Assembly (NCBI RefSeq): GCF_030272615.1
Contig: NC_081413.1
Coordinates: 447,746,538 to 447,810,537, forward strand
DNA length: 64,000 nucleotides
Source: Cryptomeria japonica
Taxonomy: Eukaryota; Streptophyta; Pinopsida; Cupressales; Cupressaceae
Direction of reading: 5' to 3'
In this document: piece after piece, positions 58,203 to 64,000 of the stretch
How positions within the stretch are numbered: the stretch's first letter is position 1
How the letters are laid out: each line of letters begins with the position of its first letter
Translations under genes and position numbers: made by a program
The notes under the pieces: model-generated
Database searches by the model: none
Told to the model about the DNA's origin: nothing
What the model saw: only the letters and a program-made list of their open reading frames with translations

Positions 58203-59644
58203 TATTGGGGCTTCATTGATTGGTTTTTGGAGACATCGTGGAAGGTTTCTATTTTTGGATTTGGGGATCTTCATTTTTTGGGCGCGTCATACAGCAATTT
58301 GGACATCACTATTGAATCCGGGAGGCTGTTTCCATAAATTTTGACTATAAAGTCGACCTATTTTGGTGAGAAATTTTTTTTCCCCATTTTGGCTATTATC
58401 ATATGGATTTCGAAAAAAAAATTCAAAAAAAAAAATTATTTTTCAAAAAAAAAATTCAAAAATCTGAAAAATAGCAATCAAAAATAAAAAATAAAAATCA
58501 AATAAAAAGTTTTTTTGCACTGTTTTTGGGGGGTCTGCAGACCCCCCCTGTGCAGTTTGTACCTGCGTGTCGTAGGTGTAGCAGGCCCGTACCTGCCACT
58601 GACAGATCCTCTCGCCGCCGTTGCAGTGTACCTCCCACGCAGACGTCGCCCGCCGCCACATTTGCCAGCCGGTGACCTCTCCCACCGGTCGCTAGCCCCC
58701 TCGGCACAGGGCCCGCCGGTCTCTCCCGCCTCTGGCGACACCATCCTCTGCCGGTGACCACTAAAACAGGCAGCCCTGCATCCACCACGTGGTAGGCGGC
58801 CACTGGCCCACGGGCAAAACCATACACTCTGTCTGCCACGTCAGAATCCGTATGCAGTCTAGTCCATACGCACAGTCACCTGCCCAGTTTGCAGTCCGTA
58901 CAGTATGGATGCCTAGTCAGCAGGGAGGTGAAGTTTTCATGACGGTCATACAGCCGTCAAATTTAACATAGTGAATTGCTGACATCAGCACCACATCAGC
59001 ATCTTAAAAATTTTTTTTGACCCCTCTCCATTGGGCTTTTTAGTTTTGCAGTCCAACTTTGAAAGGCCATATCTTGCTCATTTTTGCTCCTTTTTTTGGT
59101 GCAATTTTTTTTGAAATGGGCTAAAATTTCGTGATCTTCACAGTGGTGTGGTTATTTTCTGATTTTGGTGCATAGGTTTTTCAGAATTTTTGGATTCTCT
59201 CAGCTGTACCTGTCTAATCCTCAATTCTGCAACTTCAAAGGCCTCGTTTGAGCTCATACAACCAACTTTTCAGGTGCCATTTTTTTTGAAAGTGCATATT
59301 TTTTCATCTACTTTCATAATCTATGATCAAATTTCAGAGATTTTGAGTGGAAATTGTACTTTTAGATATTGGTCTTATTTGGCCTATTAGGTACTTGTAA
59401 ATTGCTTGGATCTTAGTTATATTTCTTGCATTATCAGTTTGAGTCTCTTTTGACCTTATTGAGGCAGTTGTAAAATTGTAATCAAAAGTCCACTTTGCCA
59501 TTTTTTGCAAGTGGCCCATTATATACGCACTACTTATAAAGTGCCAAAATCATCACATTTGGGGGGGGTTCTTTGATTGAGTGAATTTGGGGGGGTGTCT
59601 TATGTGATTGTGCCTCTTTTTGTACTCTTTCCATTTTTGTTGCA
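58203..59644 (+). other. E 5' leader, partly GC-rich
   Basis: 1.44 kb between PBS and Gag. The part 58525-58960 is strongly GC- and CpG-rich in an otherwise AT-rich window and contains a perfect 20-bp palindrome at 58528-58547. The rest is T-rich with runs of A near 58410-58460. Short open frames on both strands across the GC-rich part have no recognisable content. A structured packaging or dimer-forming leader is the likely role (inference). Confidence 0.55.
58528..58547. repeat. Perfect 20-bp palindrome in E leader
   Basis: Six G, TCTGCAGA, six C; flanked by CACTG on the left and TGTGCAG on the right, which extend the pairing imperfectly. Candidate kissing-loop or hairpin in the element RNA. 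Confidence 0.8.
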
Positions 59645-60610
59645 ATGAATCCTAATAAATTTCCACCTTTAACTCCACATAATTATGCATCATGGAAAAT
59701 TAAAGTATGGAGTAAATTAATGGAAAAGGGTCTCACACACTACATTGATGGAACAATAATAGCACCACCTGATCCTAAGGCTGATCCAAATGCTCAATTA
59801 GAATGGCTCACAAAGAATTGCATGGCTCTTGAAACCTTACGCAAGTATGTATCAGATGACCTCATTTTTCACATTGAGAAGTGTAAAACAATCAAAGAGG
59901 CTTGGGATATGTTTCAGAAATTGTATGGTCAAGTTGATGAAATTAGAGGCTATCAGATTGACAATGAGCTCACCAACTTGGATCCCAAAAGTTTTGATAC
60001 AATCCAAGATTATGTCACCAAAGCAAATGAGCTAAGAGCAAAGCTTAAGGATTGTGGAATTGACAAAAAGGATGCTCAGTTGATCTTCAACTTGTTGGAC
60101 AAGCTTGCACCAGAATATGCAGCATTTGTGTCTAGCTTCCAAACTTATCGTTTGACAGTGGGGAGTTCTTATGTTATGCCTTCATTTGATGCTTTCACAG
60201 AAATGTTAATATTGGAACAATCTAAGTTGTTGAACATGGGATTTCTCAAGTCTTCAAAGTCCAAGGCTTTGGTGGCTAATCAAGGGAATCAAGAAAGTCA
60301 AGGCAAAGATTCCAAGAAGAAGAAGAAGCACTCTAAGTCTAAGCCACACTAGGAAAAAGAACAATCATCCTCTCCATCACAAGGCGATTTTTCATCCTCT
60401 TCCAAGAAGGGGACACCACCTAAGAAGGATAAACCAGCTTGTGCATATTGCAAGAAGTATGGTCATGATGAGCATTGATGCCACGCAAAGCAAGTTGATG
60501 AGTTAACCAATCTTCTTAAGAAAAACAACATCAACTTGCCATCCACCTACACAAAGAAGGATTCATCTCCTTCCTCTTCCTCATAGTCTAAGGGAAAAGG
60601 GCAAGCATTT
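59645..60610 (+). pseudogene. E gag
   Basis: Starts ATG 59645 (MNPNKFPPLTPHNY); open for 235 codons. Shows NYASWKIKVWSKLMEKGL, ETLRKYVSDDLIFHIEKCKTIKEAWDMFQKLYG, the copia Gag core of a lineage distinct from F (different spacing and start). After a TAG at 60350-60352 the same frame continues: Lys-rich tract, then the knuckle CAYCKKYGHDEH with a TGA in place of the residue before the last Cys. Another TAG lies near 60584. All three stops would be read as CAG or CGA one transition back. Confidence 0.86.
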
Positions 60611-62143
60611 GTGGCTACAACAAGTTCTTCACAACAATGGATACTTGACTCTGGTGCCTCATATCACATGGGTTCTACAAAGGAGCAGTTTTCTTCATTG
60701 GAGCCATCTAAGGTACCTCACATTTACATAGGTGATGATACACAAGTAGATGTTGAAGGGAAAGGTTCAGTTGACATGGATGATGGAACATTTGAGAATG
60801 TTCTCTATGTTCCTAACTTGTCTACCAACCTTCTCTCCATCTACCAAATCACTCACTATGGGAATGGGAAAAAGGTTGAGTTTACACTAGATTCAGTTGT
60901 GGTAAAGGAACTTGATGATGATGCCTTGGTAGCAATGGGACAAGTCAATGCCAACTCAAGGCTTTATTCATTCTCCCACTTTGTGCCAAGTTCACCTTCT
61001 AAGGCCTTGCTTACTCATTCAAATTCAGAAAGTAAGCTATGGCATGAGCGGTTTGGTCACCTCAACTACCACTATCTTCAGCACCTAGGTACTAAAGACA
61101 TGGTCACAAGTCTACCTCGGATCAGTTTTTCAGAGGGTGTATGTTTAGGTTGTTCCATGGGAAATCATCCCAAAGAGAAGTTTGATAAAGGGAAAACTTG
61201 GAGAACTTTGGAAGTTCTTCAACTTGTTCATAGCAATGTAGCAGGTCCATTTCCAGCACCTTCATTTAGTAAGGCCCACTATGTTCTCACCTTCATTGAT
61301 GACTACTCTAGCTTCACTTGGGTCTACTTTCTCATTCATAAGAGTGAAGTATTTGACAGATTTCAGGACTTCAAGACTCGTGTGGAGAAGCAATCAGGGA
61401 AAGTGGTCAAGATTTTTCACACAGATAATGGAAGGGAATATGTGAACAAGAGACTTGAGGATTTTTGTAAATTTGAGGGGATTGATCTTCAACTTTCTAT
61501 AGCATACACTCCATAGCAGAACAGGGTTGTAGAACACAAGAATAGAACTCTCAAAGAAATGGCTAGCTGTATGATACATGCACATTCTCTTGATCCCACC
61601 TTTTGGGCAGAGGCTATCAGTTGTGCCACACACATCCAGAATCGGGTTCCTCACAAAGCTTTGCAAGGTATTACTCCTTTTGAAGCTTGGGCTGGTAGGA
61701 AACTGATTGTGAGACATTTCAGAGTCTTTGGGTGTCCAGCATGGGCTCGCATACCTCCACAGAAATGTAAGGCATTGGAACCTTAGAGTCAGCCTTGCAT
61801 ATTTCTTGGATATCCTAAGGGTGTTAAGGCATACAAATTGATGGATCCAGAGACACATGAGGTGTTCATTGAGAGGTGTGTTCACTTTGAGGAAAGCTCT
61901 CCTAGCTTAGCCTCTCTACCTCCTCCACCTTCCTCCATTGTGGATAGTGATGTTAGTGATTCAGATGATGAGACTTCTTCAACTCCGACTTGCAAGGTTA
62001 CCCCTCTACAGGGTCCACTTGTAGTTGAGGAGCCTCGTTCTCCACCTCCACTTAGACCTTGTTGGGCTCGACAAACACTTGAGTCCGTGGGTTCTCTTGT
62101 TGGGGATCCTTCAGATACATGGAGAACTCGATCACAACATTAG
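60611..62143 (+). pseudogene. E protease and integrase
   Basis: Protease: WILDSGASYHM, the only canonical DSG among the copia proteases in this window. Junction: IYIGDDTQVDVEGKGSV, VLYVPNLSTNLLS. Integrase zinc region: LWHERFGHLNYHYLQHL...CLGCSMG. Core: VHSNVAGPF has Asn where the first catalytic Asp belongs. FIDDYSSFTWVYFL and FHTDNGREYV (second Asp) follow, and the region after a TAG at 61514 still has the Glu (VVEHKNRTL). C-terminal domain: PFEAWAGRKLIVRHFRVFGCPAWARIP. Then, past a TAG near 61784, IFLGYPKGVKAYKL and a Pro/Ser/Asp-rich tail. All in one frame. Confidence 0.86.
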
Positions 62144-63714
62144 GATCTTCCACATGCATTCATTGCTACCGCTTCCGATCCATAGACATTTAGGGAAGCA
62201 TCAGGGGTTCCTGAGTGGGACCAAGCTATGGAAGAAGAGTATAGTTCCTTGATGAGGAACAACACATGGGATTTAGTCCATCTTCCTAAGGGGAGAAAGA
62301 TGGTTTGATGTAAGTGGATCTATCGAACCAAGTTTGCATCGGATGGTAGTGTGGATAAGTATAAGGCTCGGCTTGTTGTGAAAGGTTTCTCGTAGGTTGC
62401 AGGTGTTGATTATACTGAGACCTTTGCACCCGTAGCCAAGATGAACTCCATTTGTTTGACACTTGCTATTGCTGCAGCTCATGGTTGGGTTGTACATCAG
62501 ATGGATGTGAAGAGTGCTTTTCTTCATGGTGATCTTGATGAGGAGATTTATATGGAGCAGCCATAGGGTTTCATCCAGGATACTTCCTTGGTTTGCAGAC
62601 TAAGGAAATCTCTCTATGGCCTTAAGCAGGCCCCCAGGGCTTGGTACACCAAGATGGATTCCTTTCTTCTCTCCATAGGGTTCACCAAGTGTCATTCTGA
62701 TCCAAATGTCTACATTTTGTGATAGGATGACTCTCACTTGATACTTGTGCTCTATGTTGATGACTTGATCATTACAAGGAGTACTTCATCCATCATTAGC
62801 AGGGTCAAATCTGCTTTGCATGACAGATTTGCTATGATTGACTTGGGTCTTTTGCACTACTTTCTTGGGATAGAGATTTCATAGTCACCTTTTGGGATTA
62901 CACTATCGCAGCCCAAGTATGCTCTTGATCTACTTGCACACTTCATATGGCTGATTGTAAACCTGCACCGACTCCCTTTCTTTCAAGAGTCAAGCTTGAG
63001 GCTCAATGTTCTTCTCCACCAGTTGATGCCACTTTGTATTGTCAACTTGTGGGTAGTCTCATCTACTTGACTCATACACACCCTAATATTTCATTTGTAG
63101 TTGGCATGGTTTCTCACTTCATGTAGGAACCCCATGAGCTTCATTGGAAAGTTGCCAAATGCATCCTTCATTATATCTAGGGTACACATCACTATGGGAT
63201 GCACTATGCAGCAGGCACAGGACTTCGCTTGGTTGGTTACACAGACTCCGACTGGCCTGGTGATCTAGTTGATTGTAAGTCTACTTCTGGTTACAGTTTT
63301 CACCTTGGTTTAGGCCCCATTTGTTGGCAGAGCAAGAAGAAACATGCTATTGCTCTCTCTTTGACTGAGGCTGAGTATTGAGGCACTGTTAATGCAGTGA
63401 TTGAGACCATTTGGCTCTAGCAGATTCTCATAGAGTTATGATTCACCACTCCATGGCCGACAGTTCTACATTGTGACAATCAGAGTGCTATTGTGATCTC
63501 AAAGAACCCAGTCTAGCACCAGCAGACCAAACACATCGAGATTCATATGCACTATATCTGAGAGCTCATCTAGGAGTAGGTCATTGATTTGCAGTATTGT
63601 CCTACAACAGAGCAGGTTGATGACATATTCACCAAACCTTTCACCAAGAGTAAGTTCCAGCAGTTGCGAGCTCTCTTGGGGGTGTGGGATGTGTCATTTG
63701 GGGGGGTCAGCTGA
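62144..63714 (+). pseudogene. E reverse transcriptase and RNase H
   Basis: RT in the same frame as gag: AMEEEYSSLMRNNTWDLV, CKWIYRTKFASDGSVDKYKARLVVKGF, GVDYTETFAPVAKMNSI, HQMDVKSAFLHGDLDEEIYMEQP, LRKSLYGLKQAPRAWYTKM, and the catalytic LYVDDLIITR. A one-base frameshift near 62945 follows. RNase H in the next frame: LVGYTDSDWPGDLVDCKSTSGYSFHLG, SLTEAEY, HCDNQSAIVISKNP and QTKHIEIHMHYI, ending in [21 protein letters not shown] and TGA at 63712-63714. About 15 stops, including an adjacent TGA TAG pair at 62720-62725. Confidence 0.86.
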
Positions 63715-63972
63715 CTTCTCCTTCCTCTCTTATGGGGGGAACTTTTTCCTCTTTGAGTTTTTTTGTCCTTCTTCTTTGAGAGTCTTTTGTACATTCATCT
63801 CTCTTTTGGGGGGGAGTTTTTCCCACTTGGTTTTCTCCCTTTCTCCATTTGTGAGAGATTGCATTGCATAGTTTTGCTTGCATTTGCATATTGTACATGG
63901 GTACCTATCATGGCCTTGTAGCTGGGACCCATCTTGCATTGTTGACTTGAGTCTTCATTCCCATAAGTTGCA
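63715..63972. other. E 3' untranslated region
   Basis: About 260 bp, T- and G-run-rich (GGGGGG words). Open frames on both strands here have no content. Confidence 0.5.
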
Positions 63973-63984
63973 CTTAAGTGGGGG
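63973..63984 (+). other. E polypurine tract
   Basis: CTTAAGTGGGGG immediately before the 3' LTR. Confidence 0.75.
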
Positions 63985-64000
63985 TGTTGGAGTAAATAAA
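63985..64000 (+). repeat. E 3' LTR start (cut by window)
   Basis: The first 16 bases, TGTTGGAGTAAATAAA, differ at one position from the 5' LTR start at 51039. The remainder lies beyond the window. Confidence 0.8.

Larger units (their letters stand above)
51039..64000 (+). mobile_element. Element E: Ty1/copia, 5' LTR split by F, runs off window
   Basis: The 5' LTR starts TGTTGGTGTAAATAAAT at 51039, stops at 51389 and resumes at 58094, ending 58190 beside a PBS (summed length 448 bp). Gag through RNase H follow (59645-63714). A polypurine tract and the start of the 3' LTR (TGTTGGAGTAAATAAA from 63985) match the 5' start. F (51390-58088, AGTTG duplication) sits inside the 5' LTR. About 22 in-frame stops and a frameshift inactivate it. 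E itself was inserted into H. Confidence 0.88.

Noticed and set aside
58498-58839. Minus- and plus-strand open frames in the GC-rich E leader
   Set aside because: High GC lowers stop frequency; three overlapping frames on both strands are open, with no domain or consistent start.

Overview
This window looks like intergenic DNA from a land plant with a large, repeat-rich nuclear genome. A conifer or other gymnosperm is plausible, but the sequence does not prove it. It is AT-rich, and I found no convincing host gene, tRNA, rRNA or CRISPR array. Almost everything recognisable is LTR retrotransposon, several layers deep, with most coding regions broken by stop codons and frameshifts.

Left nest (1-33431). 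An old minus-strand Ty1/copia relic (K0: gag-protease remnant at 1062-2101, 5' LTR from 2158) has its LTR split twice. It was split once by copia element B (2604-16263, target-site duplication TGCAT) and once by a 15-kb Ty3/gypsy element G (16785-31785, duplication ATATC). B is itself split inside its protease-integrase region by element A (6933-13586, duplication ATCTC). A is a non-autonomous LTR element with no pol. It carries a coiled-coil/zinc-knuckle ORF1 and a roughly 1,080-codon ORF2 of unknown function, and is the best candidate here for something undescribed. K0 sits in the 5' leader of a related element whose LTR (K1) starts at 32077.

Middle (33432-45222). A plus-strand copia relic C keeps its 5' LTR and a long SIRE-like gag but no pol. 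Next comes S, a 4.15-kb sequence with LTR-type ends and a CATGA duplication, probably a solo LTR, holding a GC-rich 40-bp tandem array. About 3.4 kb of AT-rich DNA with no recognised feature follows.

Right nest (45223-64000). Each insertion sits inside the previous one: LTR fragment K2, then copia D (45918-48865), then a gypsy-type LTR and 3' tail H (48866-51038), then copia E (51039 to beyond the window end), then copia F (51390-58088, duplication AGTTG). F landed inside the 5' LTR of E, about 37 bp past its TATA box.

In the intact elements the parts follow the usual cycle. The LTR promoter drives a genomic RNA, and a tRNA primes reverse transcription at the PBS. Gag packages the RNA; protease, integrase, reverse transcriptase and RNase H process, copy and insert it; the polypurine tract primes plus-strand DNA. 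All copies appear inactive. Most nonsense codons are what C-to-T decay at CAG, CGA or TGG would leave, fitting loss of methylated cytosines at CHG and CG sites. Element letters (A-H, K0-K2, S) are my own labels.
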